NCBI GenBank assembly: GCA_000310025.1
Contig: FN648414.1
Span: forward strand, 184,282 to 248,281
Length of the DNA stretch: 64,000 bases
From: Ectocarpus siliculosus
Lineage: Eukaryota > Sar > Phaeophyceae > Ectocarpales > Ectocarpaceae
Direction: 5' to 3'
Below are positions 24,401 to 32,454 of this stretch, piece by piece. Every line of letters starts with the position of its first letter. Position 1 is the stretch's first letter. Under the pieces are notes generated by a model, which saw only the letters and a program-made list of their open reading frames with translations, searched no databases and was not told where the DNA came from. The position numbers were made by a program, and so were the translations under genes.

Positions 24401-27400
24401 GACGACAACACTAGCTCCCGCAACAGAATGTCCTAAACCAGCAGCTGGCAGAGTGTTGTCCAATCGTACGTCTAGCAGTCCCTGTGCTCCAGCACTGCTG
24501 ATGCTCCAACGTGATCGGGCGCAAACGGAATGTCCTGCGGGCAGCTGCCTTATCTCGGTGCGCATGCCTCCTCTCCTGCAAGCACGCAGACATGCTCTTT
24601 GCCATATAATATAAATGCCCACTCCTTCTACCAACTCCAATAAACACCAATTTCAGACTCCTTCCCCCTTTGGTAGGATCCATCTGAAATATTCGCTTTT
24701 TTTGCGGTGACCATGAATGGTGGTCGAGTAGATTATGTTGTGCAGGGTCGAGAACCTTCACTCCGCGCAAAGGGGGATGATCGTACCACGTTGTGTTAAA
24801 TTGGTCAAGCATTCTCGAGGCAGTTGCACAGCGCTTCCAACTGTCTCTGGAAGTGAAAGCACCAGAAAATTAATTAAGTCATACGCAGCTGTCATCCGTA
24901 AGCAAGGAAGTAAGCACAAGATGCCGAACACCCTTAGCAGGATGCAGCGCACCCTTCATGCGACTCGCCGAATACCTCACGGCGTGTCGCGCTTGGTGAT
25001 GTGAGAGCCTGGTCCGGTGAGAACCCGGCGTGCTCCGTCCCGGCTTTGTAAGGATGCGAGGGCAATGTTCTAAAGACTACGGCATGCACGACTATGAGTA
25101 CACCCCCCCCCCCCGTCCCTGCTCATCCGGTGTGTGTCTCGCTGTTGTGGTTGCTGCCGCCTTAGGTGGTGCCGACTGTGGCCCCTTGTAGCTGTGTTGG
25201 GCATCCCTGGAGGGCTCGCGTCCAGCGATTGGTCCTGGCCGACAATTTCAGCAATTTCATCGTGACGGTGCTGGTCGTGAACACCGTCGTCCTCGCCGTC
25301 GGTAAGGGGAGACAACATTTGATATTGTGCAGTCTCAAGTGTGCGAATGCCGTATGTGAGTGACCGTTGTGCATCGTACGTCCAACACACGGCGTGGACT
25401 GCCGTTGAAATACCGACCCTAGACCACGTTGTGCTATTGTTCTGTGGCGATGGTTCTCCACGAGCCTTTCACACTTCCACTGGCTCCATTTGTAGAAAAC
25501 GTACCAAGAGCGAGGTGAGCGCGGACGGGGTTGTTATTGTATAACAGGAGGGGGCTTTCACTGAGGAAAATCGAACCGTAACGCAAACGCCCACGAGCAG
25601 ATCACGCGGACGCGCCGGACTGGCAACTGACTGCCCAAGACATCTTCAACCACACCTTCGCCTCGATCTTTGTGGTGGAAACGTGCCTGATGTTGTTCGG
25701 CCTCGGATTCCGGTGCTACTTCTCCACGGGACGACAGATATTCGAATTCGTCGTGACCATGGCCTCGCTGATCGACCTCGTTATGAACCTCAGTGGTGCC
25801 TGTTCGGGGTGAGTTTATTCCCCGCAATGACTGGGCTGCTGGTGGCAGAAGTCAAACATTGTGACCCGAGTGTTTGTCGGCTCTTTGACTGGACTCTTGT
25901 GTGGAACCTGGTGGCCGTGGGCTTTCGGGGGTTGTTTCCCCTGTCGGCGCCATGCGAGTGACCCTCGTCATTGGCCTGGCGACTTCCACAGTCACCCCAA
26001 AAATGCTACATTCTTCGGTGTGTTGACGACTTTTGTGCGAAGGAACTGGCGCTTCGTGATTCATGCATTGGTCAATAAAACCAGCTGGTTGTGTTGCGGT
26101 GAAAGTAGTGCCACGCCAGCCAAGACACCCCGTACCTGATCTAACTTCAATTGTGCCGGCGGATCGTGTCACGGGCTTGGCCATTCACACCCCAGGGTCC
26201 GACAGCTTCGAGCAGAACAAAAGCTGTCGCCATCAAGGGCTGTCCTCCTCCCCGTTATTTTCCTTCCTTCTTTTTGCCGAGAACACCAGTATCAATATGT
26301 ACATATGCTGACAGAGGCCCTTTCGTGGTGCCGTGCCTCTCCCGTCGTTATCCTTGAAACGAAAAGCCATGACATCGTCGTCCTCACCCTGGTTCGGTCC
26401 CTGCGAGTGGTGCGAGTCATTCGGCTGGCGACGCATATTCCGGGTTTCGACCAAATCTTGGCGGCGTGCACGTACCCCGCGCGAGTGCTGCTCAACGTTT
26501 TCGTGCTGCTGGGAATCGGAGTGTACGTCTTCGCCAACATTGGGGTGGCTCTGTTCTCGGACGTCGAGATAGAGGTAAAACATTTTGTGTTTGTCCGAGC
26601 AACCGGGGTTCTTGGTGCACACGGAATAATTCCTGTGTGCCACGGTTTACGTCGAAAAACCTGCGGTTGATGGAATCGCCTCTGGGTGCAGGCAATGGGC
26701 AGGATCAGCATTGGGCATGAAAGTTTGGGCAGGTGGGTACAACGAAATTGCCGGTGGAAACACCAACAAATGCAACAACCACATGGTAAAGAGGGCGATT
26801 GAACAACTCGGAGTCGATTCACGGACGACGAAAGGTGGTGTCTTTCGTGGTCCACTCCTTTCGAGGTTGAAAACCTCAAAAGTCGGGTGGAAAGCCGCTC
26901 AAGCTATTTGTAAACCTGCCACGCCCTGCCCATGCAACATAAAGCGACCCTGGTTCCACTAGCGTGGCTTGAGGAGAGAGACTAGCCGTGTCTAGAACCA
27001 GAGACACGAAGGTCAATGGAATAGATCTGACACCTCCAAGTCCAGTTTCGAACGTGCCGATGTCTCTCACGGGATCCTCCATTGCTTTGCGGGCACTACA
27101 GTATATACTTTGACATTTTCCTGACGGCGCCACCCCTGCTGGCCTGCCCCACGCTGCCCGAAACACGCCGCATCGCTTCGTGTATACCTGCAGAAAACGA
27201 CAATGAACCTGTATCAGGACTTCTCGTCAGTTTCGCATGCTATGGAGCTGCTGTTCATTGTGGCTACGGGAGAGGCGTGGGCGGAGTACGCTTCGAAAGT
27301 GGCCGAGAGAGCGGATCAGCCAGACGCTGTGGTCTTCGGGTTCTTCGTCACTTTTGTCGTGTAAGTCAAAGATGATTGTGCCCGCAAATCGGGATCTGAT

Positions 27401-30400
27401 CTTGCGTGCGATCTGCTGGCGTCGGCGTCATACGCGTGCTTGCCCAGGACAACCATGCCCCGTGTGTATCACGTTCGTCTGCCGTGACAAACCTTGTTTT
27501 AAAGGTCGGCTATGAAAGATCTCGATTGTCTATCTCTGTCGTCTGGCCTAGCGCAAGTTGTCTGTGTAGGCTTTGCCTGACTTTTCGTCTTTGTCATCTT
27601 GTGGTTCGTGAAGACGTTACGGACGGTATATTCTAAAGTGTATCGCCAAGTACACGTCCGTACCAAGAGTGCGGACTAGAAAACGGTGAAAACATCGTCC
27701 TTTTGCTACAAAAGCGAAAACCTCTGATGCCCTTCTCCTTTTCCCGTTTCTGTTTTTTCTCGTGGTGACTCGGTTAATTCTGTTCCTCTCTTGGCCACCC
27801 CGTCGATGGTTCGGCTGGGGGGCGCAGCATCATGCAGTTCATCCTGACTAACCTTTTCATCATGGTGATTGTCGAAACGTTCGAGGTGAGCACGATGCAA
27901 CGTGCGTTACTGTAGCAAGTAAAGGCACAGAGCTCTTCACGATATTTTATGTTAAGATACACGTGCTGTGCAGTAGTCCTGCCATCTACAACGACTTCAC
28001 AAGCAGCGCGACAGATTCCCTGTCGGTATGGGTCTATCGTGTAGTTGCCCCCTGGCATGTCCCGTAACTGCTGTTTCCCACACACCCACATAAGAAACCA
28101 GACCCTCCACAGAATACGACACGCCGGTGATAATATTGGGGGTTTCTGACAAACCATCGATTTATCACCGGGGGTATATAAGACAACACACCCCTGAGGT
28201 TACGCCGCATACATTCATGGGGCTCCTCCTTCTATCTCCGGGGTGATACAACATCTGCCCCGTGGACATGTGGGCATCTCACACACACAACATCTGCGTA
28301 ACTCTCTTTTGGTCGTACCCAGTAGCAAAGTATGCAGGAGGCTACTTTTTTGTGTGAGGGGGCAGGACGGATGGCGCACTCTGTGGCCAACGAGTTATTA
28401 TGTGCTCAAGAGTTGTCACCTCCGCTGAGCTCCTGTGTTTTACCACATTCCGCAGAACCACAAGTCATGAAGTGTTCGCACAGGCATTGCTATCACCCCC
28501 CCGCAATACGCACCAAGTGTGCGGCAGCAGCGGTTCAACTCCACAAGAAGTGTTATCACATCTCCTTTTTATCACACACACCCATTATCACCCCCCCAAA
28601 CATACCCTGTGGGTATTCCGACGTGCCATCACACCCCCTTTTTGTCAACCCCCCTCATTTACCACACCCTGTGCGTGTTCGGACGTGCTATCACACACGC
28701 CGGTTTATCACACCCCCTTAGGGGCCCCTGCGAGCTGCACTTTATCACCCGGGTTACACGAGATACCACACCCCCCACAGGATACCACACCCGGTGATAA
28801 TATTTTTAAAGCCCAAAATGATATCACCGGGGTGTGTTATCTTGTGTCGCCTACGATACTTGCAAACCGTCCAGCTAGTAGAGTTTATACATCCTGGAAA
28901 CCTAGCTGTTGCAGCCTCAATCACGAGGCTAACGGAGGAAGCTTCTGAAAACCGAACATTTCGACTTGTGAACGACACGACTCCTCCCCCGCTCGCCACC
29001 AACCGCTCTGACACGCATTCCTACTGGCGTTCTAGACTCTGAACGCGATGGAAAGGCAGGACCTTGAGGACGCGATACCGTGTTTCCAGGAGACATGGAC
29101 AACATTTGACCCGAAAGGCAGCGGGAAACTCCCACCTAAGCACCTCTTCACGGTAAGAAACTAGTGATCAATTTAACACATATAAGAGCAGGAGATACTC
29201 GAAGCCAGTTCGCTATTGTTGTTCCTGCTGTTTGAAGTACAGGGCCGAGAAATGCAATTTCGAGGGATTGGGTTCTTGAGATCGTATGGCAACATACCAG
29301 AGACTGGCGGTTGAAATCATCGGCTTTGCAACGAAAAGCACTGCCCCAAAACTCTTTCGTTGGTATACTTCATTAGGCGAGAACGTTTGTTTGCGAATGA
29401 GTGGGCGTCGGTAGACTTTTTTTTTTCTTTTTTTCTCTCCCATTGTTGGACTCTGTCGTCTGCCCCTCTGGCCCCCATCCTCCACTTCTACTAGCTAGAC
29501 GACCCAACCGGGGTCACATAGGAGGGGGGGGCTGGGCCCCCTCCTGCGGTTCCTGCCTGAGATATTTTTATCGCGAGAAGGGTACAGCAATCCCTTCCCT
29601 CGCGACTATGAAGTCTATCAAGTTTACTAACAACGAGCTTTGCAGCGCGTCGCTTCCAAGTTAGACCAGGATCTATTTAGTGAGAAAAAACTCACTCTGC
29701 CGGGTAGACTGTATGGTCCTGAAGAACAAAGAAATGGGTTCAACGAAGAAAAGAGGAGTCGGGGATACCTGTACACACGTGTGTAACCGGTGAAACAACC
29801 CAGAGCGGGCATTTCCTTGCAACGAGCGACACTACGCGTCCGTGTGAAAGATCAGGCGCTTTTGATATATGCACACTTTATTCAATGGGACTGTCCAGAT
29901 GGATTTATCGATAAACACAATCGGCTTCAAGCGACTGTGGCGGCAACTAATAGTTGTGTATGACTGATTCTATGCTCGCGCATCCCCTCTTTTCAATCAC
30001 CATGAAATTGCAGTTTTTGCTAGAGCTGCAAAAGCCTTTAGGTGCGGCAGGCAACCACGCCCTGGCCGGCAGATACGCTACAATGCTTAAATCGGCGCCA
30101 GGATTTGACTACAGCTTTGCGAAGGCGAGTGCTCTCCTTGAACCATTCTCTCATAATGATTTTGTTGTGGAAGTCTTGTTCCGTGAGCAACAAACCCCGT
30201 ATACTCGGCGTCTTCTTTGCTGCGGTGACCCAGTCTGATGTCCGTGGTACCTGACATGGAATCTTGAGAATGGTTCAGAAAACGAGTGAAGCACGCGCGT
30301 TATTTGGCAGAAAGCCAGAGTCGTGGTCAAGGAAGCATCGGCTTACCGAACATCAATACTTGAAGATCGTCAGAGACAGATTTGACCGGGATCTTTTGAC

Positions 30401-31345
30401 ACTACGAAGACATGATCATGGTGGTGTCGCGGCTCCTTCATTTGAAGAGCCACGACAACTGCCGTAGTACTTGGGCTCTAGGAACTGATGTAGTACCACC
30501 CACTTAATTTACGTGTTCCGGCCTTCCAGATCTTAGCGGGGCTCGGCGCGGCCCTGCTCTCCGACGAGAACCACGCGCACGCAAAGACCGGCGGCTACCG
30601 GCCGGTCAACCTGAAGAAGATTATGGCCACCCTCGTGGTGCAGAGGGCCCTCAAGCGCAACATGATGCAGAAACGAGGGAAGTTCAGCCTCGCCGACATT
30701 GTTCTCGCGGCTGAGGACCGGGCGGGGACCCGTCGCGCGTCGAGAACCAATCAACAACTGCCCGATAGTGACGGAATACACAACTACCTAGGTGACGCCC
30801 GGCGATTGTCGTCAACGGCGCAATTGTCAACCACGGGACAGGGAGGTCTCGAAGGGTACCAGAAGCAGGGGGCGTTGGCAAGGGGGAGAGCCGGGTCGAT
30901 CGTCCTCCCGCCGGATGCACACGAAAGCAAGTGGCTCATGCAGCGGTTCTTGACGGACTTGCAGCGGAACAACGACAGAAATGGGCAGGAAGATTTCACG
31001 CCGAGGAATCGTAGAGGTTCTTCGTCTGTTGCCGGTGCCGTTCAAGATAACAGTGATGAAGCACGAGCGACTGCTGCTAGAGGGATGGCTCTGCACCTGC
31101 TTGGCTCGCGCCGTGGAAGCGGGTCTTCAGAGGCTAAAACGGAGATTGGATCTCCCGCCGCAAGAGACCCGCAAACAAAACCGGGCGGTTTCGATGCCGA
31201 CGGCCACTGTCTGGAAGATGGAATTCGCATTGTGGGACGGGGAACCGGCGGGTTGGAAGAGGAAGAGAATCCGGGAAATTTGGATGGGGTTCCGGAGACT
31301 TCGCTGGTGTCGTGGCTGAGAGACCGTAGGAGCGTAGACCTATAA
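177..31345 (+). CDS. four-domain voltage-gated Ca2+ channel alpha-1 subunit (5' partial)
   Basis: Pore-forming subunit of a plasma- or flagellar-membrane calcium channel. Exons: 177-317, 881-985, 1349-1457, 2658-2758, 3289-3441, 3691-3909, 4493-4621, 5276-5451, 5889-5964, 6695-6841, 7049-7252, 7924-8034, 8744-8924, 9655-11534, 11911-12035, 12524-12619, 13245-13449, 14020-14067, 14372-14499, 14999-15193, 15669-15801, 16272-16448, 16484-16696, 25166-25301, 25601-25808, 26367-26574, 27194-27360, 27828-27885, 29036-29152, 30014-30124, 30530-31345. The lengths sum to 2290 codons and every junction keeps phase. Four S1-S6 repeats are visible (S1 of domain I lies outside), each with an S4 and a P-loop. 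The four selectivity-filter residues are E (TLEGW), D (AGDSW), D (TLDGW) and E (TGEAW); an all-acidic ring is typical of Ca2+ rather than Na+ channels. A Cav-like EF-hand and IQ region follow IVS6. The first exon may be preceded by many more. Small exons could have been missed in the domain I turret (1458-2657). Introns not listed separately hold nothing I recognise. Confidence 0.9.
3691..4621 (+). other. channel I-II cytoplasmic linker
   Basis: Exons 3691-3909 (73 codons) and 4493-4621 (43 codons), both phase 0. The first is basic and then Gly/Ala/Val-rich, with short quasi-repeats such as GVKGVVTKGGAEVGGAIARG. The second leads into IIS1. No AID-type beta-subunit binding motif (QQxExxLxGYxxWI) is visible, so partnership with a canonical beta subunit is not supported. 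A further exon near 4139-4232 is possible, but its phase does not fit without changing a neighbour. Confidence 0.65.
5276..8924 (+). other. channel domain II
   Basis: Exons: 5276-5451 S1-S2 (YHWAIILNVVVIGMGG ... IIFTVEVVLKNVALG), 5889-5964 S3 (WNRFDFFVSMSSLLHLIV), 6695-6841 S4 (SLRLLNVLRVFRILRMRRLK), 7049-7252 S5 (LMLLMCFVFTVLGMQLFGA) and the start of the P-helix, 7924-8034 filter (VFTVIAGDSWN) and the start of S6, 8744-8924 the rest of S6 and a basic cytoplasmic helix. The intron after 5451 starts with GC (ag|gcgagt). The codon AGG is restored across it, giving YFKSRWNRFDFF, which supports the unusual donor. Confidence 0.88.
5452..5888 (+). other. GC-AG intron (channel, domain II S2/S3)
   Basis: The donor reads ag|gcgagt and the acceptor aattgcag|g. 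It is phase 2; the split Arg codon joins FKS to WNRFDFF. I found no GT donor that keeps both phase and the S2-S3 homology. Confidence 0.75.
9655..12035 (+). other. channel II-III linker: giant exon plus IIIS1 approach
   Basis: Exon 9655-11534 (1880 nt, about 627 residues) is by far the longest exon. Its start is fixed by the acceptor tatgcag|gc, which completes a glycine codon left by exon 8744-8924. It is hydrophilic, rich in Ser, Gly, Arg and Glu, and contains 90-residue tandem repeats (separate entry). Exon 11911-12035 ends in an aromatic/basic stretch (KWWNVFDRIFGARVDRATWI) that approaches the membrane before IIIS1. The linker is cytoplasmic and probably regulatory. Confidence 0.82.
10455..11330 (+). 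repeat. tandem 90-codon repeats in the II-III linker
   Basis: A motif of the form M(T/S)(P/S)(P/Q)xEFDxVWGxSWERQ followed by a Lys-rich run starts at 10455, 10725, 10995 and, degenerate, at 11259; the spacing is 270, 270 and 264 bp. Two earlier partial versions start at 10158 and 10188. The sequence between motifs is also repeated (NRLLVAGEALEHDEHP occurs twice, with a diverged third version). The period is a multiple of three and the repeats stay in frame, so they are coding. The aromatic/basic motif could bind calmodulin or another partner; I know no domain that matches it. Confidence 0.85.
12524..16448 (+). other. channel domain III
   Basis: Exons: 12524-12619 S1 (CGEIVAARHFETVMLGFVLG), 13245-13449 end of S1, S2 and S3 (VCLAAFCVELCLRAGVY; NPWVLFDVYLVV), 14020-14067 S4 alone (KVVKSARPLRIIHRVK), 14372-14499 S4-S5 and S5 (LLVLIATLLLGYSMVGVEVF), 14999-15193 extracellular turret with cysteines and FEWNNY, 15669-15801 P-loop (ILSAMIVTTLDGW), 16272-16448 S6 (ILVFGFYITNLFVGVMFEAF). 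The filter residue is Asp. Splice phases are 2, 0, 0, 2, 2, 0, 0 and consistent throughout. Confidence 0.87.
16484..16696 (+). other. channel III-IV linker exon
   Basis: 71 codons, phase 0 to 0, starting after an unusually short 35-bp intron (16449-16483), or at 16511 if the second acceptor (ttaccag) is used. It encodes a charged stretch and then an aromatic/proline-rich end (NAPWPRFYAYQLF) leading to IVS1. The donor gtgtag at 16697 opens the 8.5-kb intron; reading through it would hit a stop at once. There is no IFM-like Na+-channel inactivation motif. Confidence 0.72.
16860..17145 (+). mobile_element. fragments of the poly-C-tailed repeat
   Basis: 16862-16916 matches the 3' end (aacgactacggcatgcacgact, then C8). 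17031-17145 matches the 5' part (cttcgtgagctcggcaaccagg ... ctcactccgcac) and is cut by the terminal repeat of YR element 1. In between, a 45-bp piece (gggttttcgtcgcttggcaa) occurs twice at 16919-17025. Confidence 0.55.
17146..17446. repeat. left terminal direct repeat of YR element 1
   Basis: It begins aagacgacaacactagctcc and ends atctgaaatattcgcttt. By eye it differs from the right copy only by a substitution or two (cctcccccc versus ccttccccc). It contains atataatataaat and aataaacacca. Confidence 0.85.
17760..18589 (-). pseudogene. tyrosine recombinase, frameshifted
   Basis: The longest clean part (17823-18350) encodes the catalytic half: a box I region (YFLVARSDVIFA), then RFRGHKGDQ, then the HxxR box (GLHSLRIGAATTLAAGG). 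The frame then stops at IIQRG. One base over, it continues as EGRWK...YKIYTRDN, which is where the nucleophilic Tyr would be, so a single-base frameshift separates HxxR from the C-terminal Tyr. The N-terminal part (APTISGKLAAVQYFHR) lies in another frame at 18311-18523. The protein is clearly related to the intact recombinase at 45303-46457. Confidence 0.8.
18609..19440 (-). pseudogene. reverse transcriptase C-terminal part plus RNase H, broken
   Basis: The frame shows the end of the RT palm and the thumb as found in DIRS/YR elements: FFVKPYVDGGILVEV, LGWDIDTVAMTISVPADKL, then LLHICEVVRPGKYFVRR. The expected YxDD catalytic box reads YVDG near 19335-19345, so the second Asp is lost. The RNase H signature SDASGDAMGG appears only in another frame near 18745-18775, so a frameshift lies between them. 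The fingers and most of the palm are missing. Confidence 0.7.
19441..19755 (-). pseudogene. gag-like N-terminal frame of YR element 1
   Basis: Starts MSRDGDVSDES at 19755. It is acidic, then Ala/Gly-rich, with a predicted helical stretch (SASVEDLKTDMAARFEEALA). Its position upstream of RT on the same strand suggests gag. It runs into the RT region in a different frame. I recognise no zinc knuckle. Confidence 0.4.
20036..23330. repeat. satellite array with two unit lengths
   Basis: The marker ggccgtgagccgg (or close variants) occurs at 20693, 20963, 21136, 21387, 21503, 21619, 21735, 22817 and 23077. Intervals are mostly 250-270 bp, but four markers from 21387 to 21735 are exactly 116 bp apart, a deleted short unit that amplified separately. 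Other landmarks of the long unit are gtcgcaccagcgacctacatgcc and caaccggcccatg. A diverged unit is seen at 20036-20150. Open frames across it are by-products of the repeat. Confidence 0.88.
22020..22300. repeat. duplicated module, copy 1
   Basis: Starts near attgacttctggaaaacctc and includes caccaatccaccacccttgtc. It is repeated at 23355-23660, about 1.33 kb downstream, with moderate divergence. The pair punctuates the satellite, giving a higher-order period. Confidence 0.8.
23355..23660. repeat. duplicated module, copy 2
   Basis: Second copy of the 22020-22300 module in the same orientation. It follows the last satellite unit and marks the end of the array. Confidence 0.8.
24400..24699. repeat. 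right terminal direct repeat of YR element 1
   Basis: Nearly identical to 17146-17446. Such similarity normally means recent insertion or gene conversion, in contrast to the broken ORFs inside. Confidence 0.85.
24706..25110 (+). mobile_element. poly-C-tailed dispersed repeat (SINE-like), copy 2
   Basis: Runs from gcggtgaccatgaatggtgg to gactatgagtaca followed by ten C. It aligns over its whole length with 50504-50896, by eye at close to 90% identity. The 5' part (tggtcgagtagatt ... gggtcgagaaccctc) resembles spaced A and B boxes of a tRNA-type Pol III promoter, so a tRNA-derived SINE is possible but not proven. Confidence 0.55.
25166..27885 (+). other. channel domain IV
   Basis: Exons: 25166-25301 S1 (FSNFIVTVLVVNTVVLAV), 25601-25808 S2-S3 (ASIFVVETCLMLFGLGF; FVVTMASLIDLVMNL), 26367-26574 S4 and S5 (LVRSLRVVRVIRLATHIPG; VFVLLGIGVYVFANIGVALF), 27194-27360 P-loop (ELLFIVATGEAWAEY), 27828-27885 S6 (FILTNLFIMVIVETFE). 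The acceptor gagcag|at completes an Asp codon, giving LAVDHADAP, the familiar S1-S2 loop pattern. The acceptor at 26366 (gaaaag) is weak but is the only one I found that keeps phase. Confidence 0.86.
28100..28860. repeat. TATCAC-rich segment bounded by CCGGTGATA hairpins
   Basis: Two short segments near 28122-28172 and 28792-28835 begin ccggtgataatatt and end with the inverted tatcaccgg, forming small hairpins. Their flanks (ccacag-ataccacac) are also alike. Between them, ttatcacaccccc-type units recur irregularly (about 28490-28780). It sits within the intron between IVS6 and the EF-hand exon. Confidence 0.6.
29036..31345 (+). other. channel C-terminal tail: EF-hand-like, IQ-like, disordered end
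   Basis: Exon 29036-29152 encodes the post-IVS6 EF-hand-like helix-loop (ETWTTFDPKGSGKLPPKHL), which matches the Cav pattern 'W..YDPEAKGRIKHLD'. Exon 30014-30124 continues it (FLLELQKPLGAAG, equivalent to LLRRIQPPLGFG). The last exon, 30530-31345, holds KIMATLVVQRALKRNMMQKR, which aligns by eye with the Cav IQ region (KFYATFLIQEYFRKFKKRK). About 200 Ser/Arg/Gly-rich residues and a TAA stop follow. The intron after 30124 has a GC donor (aag|gcgagt). Calcium/calmodulin feedback regulation is therefore likely conserved (inference). Confidence 0.85.
30125..30529 (+). other. GC-AG intron (channel C-terminus)
   Basis: The donor reads aag|gcgagt and the acceptor gccttccag|atc, phase 0. It joins FDYSFAK to ILAGLGAALLSD, continuing the Cav post-EF region. 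The nearest GT donor downstream (30182) would be out of phase. Confidence 0.72.
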
Positions 31346-32440
31346 CGTGGCGGTTGTGATATGTCTTGTTTGTAGCTCTCACACTATGTGTATTATACAC
31401 AGCCCCAAATACCTCATCTGCAGAGTACTTACCAAAGAATAGATGCAAGGAGGTTCTGCAACTGAGGAACGGCCTGTATTTTGGAACGCTCGAGTTTTGG
31501 TGACGGATATTCTACATGTTTTTTTAATAGTAGACGCCTCGGGGGTGTGTTGTCCTTGTGCATGTGTGTGGTAATTTAGCCAGCGCTGACTGGTAGCACA
31601 GAGTTAAAAAGTGCTACTGACATTATCCTCTACATCGGACGCAACTCACTCTTCCGGACCTCAAATGTACACATGCCGGACGGAATGGAACAGGTGAGTG
31701 TAATGGGTCAGGGTGACCAATGGCATTGCGCTACTGCTGTACATGAAACTCTCGTGGCCTAAGCACACTATCGAGAAGAGGCAAGCGGGTCGGCATCGGA
31801 AAGCAAGCCTGACCACGTGCCCCTCCCCCCGCCGCCGAACAACTTCTTCAACTAGCCTTTCAAGAGCGTTGGTCGTTAACAAGTCAAGTACGTGCAGTCC
31901 CGAAGAGGTTGGGCCCTTTGCTACCCACCCAAAAAAACATTCAAGCCTCCAGTAGCCTTCCCCCGAACAAAGTCACTCCAAGGACTATAGTCCTAAGCTT
32001 TCCGAGGGGGTTGTTCTTTTTTCCCGAGAGCTCTACCCACGCACTACTAAGATTGCAAGTAGAAGCGTTCAAACGCCTCTCGAACACTGTCCACCACAGC
32101 CCGAACAACAAGGCAACAAGAATGACAGTTGCAAGCATTGGCCTTCGGCAAACATCAACGGTATTTTCTTTGCTACCATTTTTTCCTAGACTCACTGTTA
32201 CAGTATCATCTGTGGGCATGCGTGTTTTTTTTTTTTCCGTATCCCATTCTGCTGGTTGTCGGTCCTGACACCATTCGGTACAACGTCTGAACGCACCAGC
32301 TGGGGTCACAACAGGAGCTTTTCTTCACCTTCCTTCTGCGGTGCTTGCCTTAAAAACTTATCGCGAGAAGGATTCAGTTGTTGGTTTCCCTGGTCGACCG
32401 TCAAGTCAGTTTGTTGTGCACACACGAACCTACCTCTTTG
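31346..32440. other. 3' flank of the channel gene
   Basis: Non-coding by inspection. It probably includes the 3' UTR, but I could not fix a polyadenylation site. A small palindrome (ggactatagtcc) lies at 31981-31992. Confidence 0.5.
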
Positions 32441-32454
32441 CACTTTTTTGGGCA

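Larger units (their letters stand above)
17146..24699 (-). mobile_element. decayed DIRS-like YR retroelement with direct terminal repeats
   Basis: It is bounded by two almost identical direct repeats (17146-17446 and 24400-24699). Between them, reading on the - strand, are a gag-like frame, the end of a reverse transcriptase with RNase H, and a tyrosine recombinase, all damaged. A satellite array fills the 5' half (in coding orientation). No short target-site duplication was recognised; instead a 55-bp piece of another repeat (ggtgaccatgaatggtggtc...) occurs on both sides. The element is antisense to the channel gene. Confidence 0.7.
16697..25165 (+). other. 8.5-kb TE-filled intron of the channel
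   Basis: This intron between the III-IV linker and IVS1 contains, in order: ends of poly-C-tailed repeats (16860-17145), a 7.5-kb element bounded by 300-bp direct repeats (17146-24699), a fuller poly-C-tailed repeat (24706-25110), and the acceptor at 25165. No host coding sequence was found. The stretch 23660-24395 is unassigned. Confidence 0.8.
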
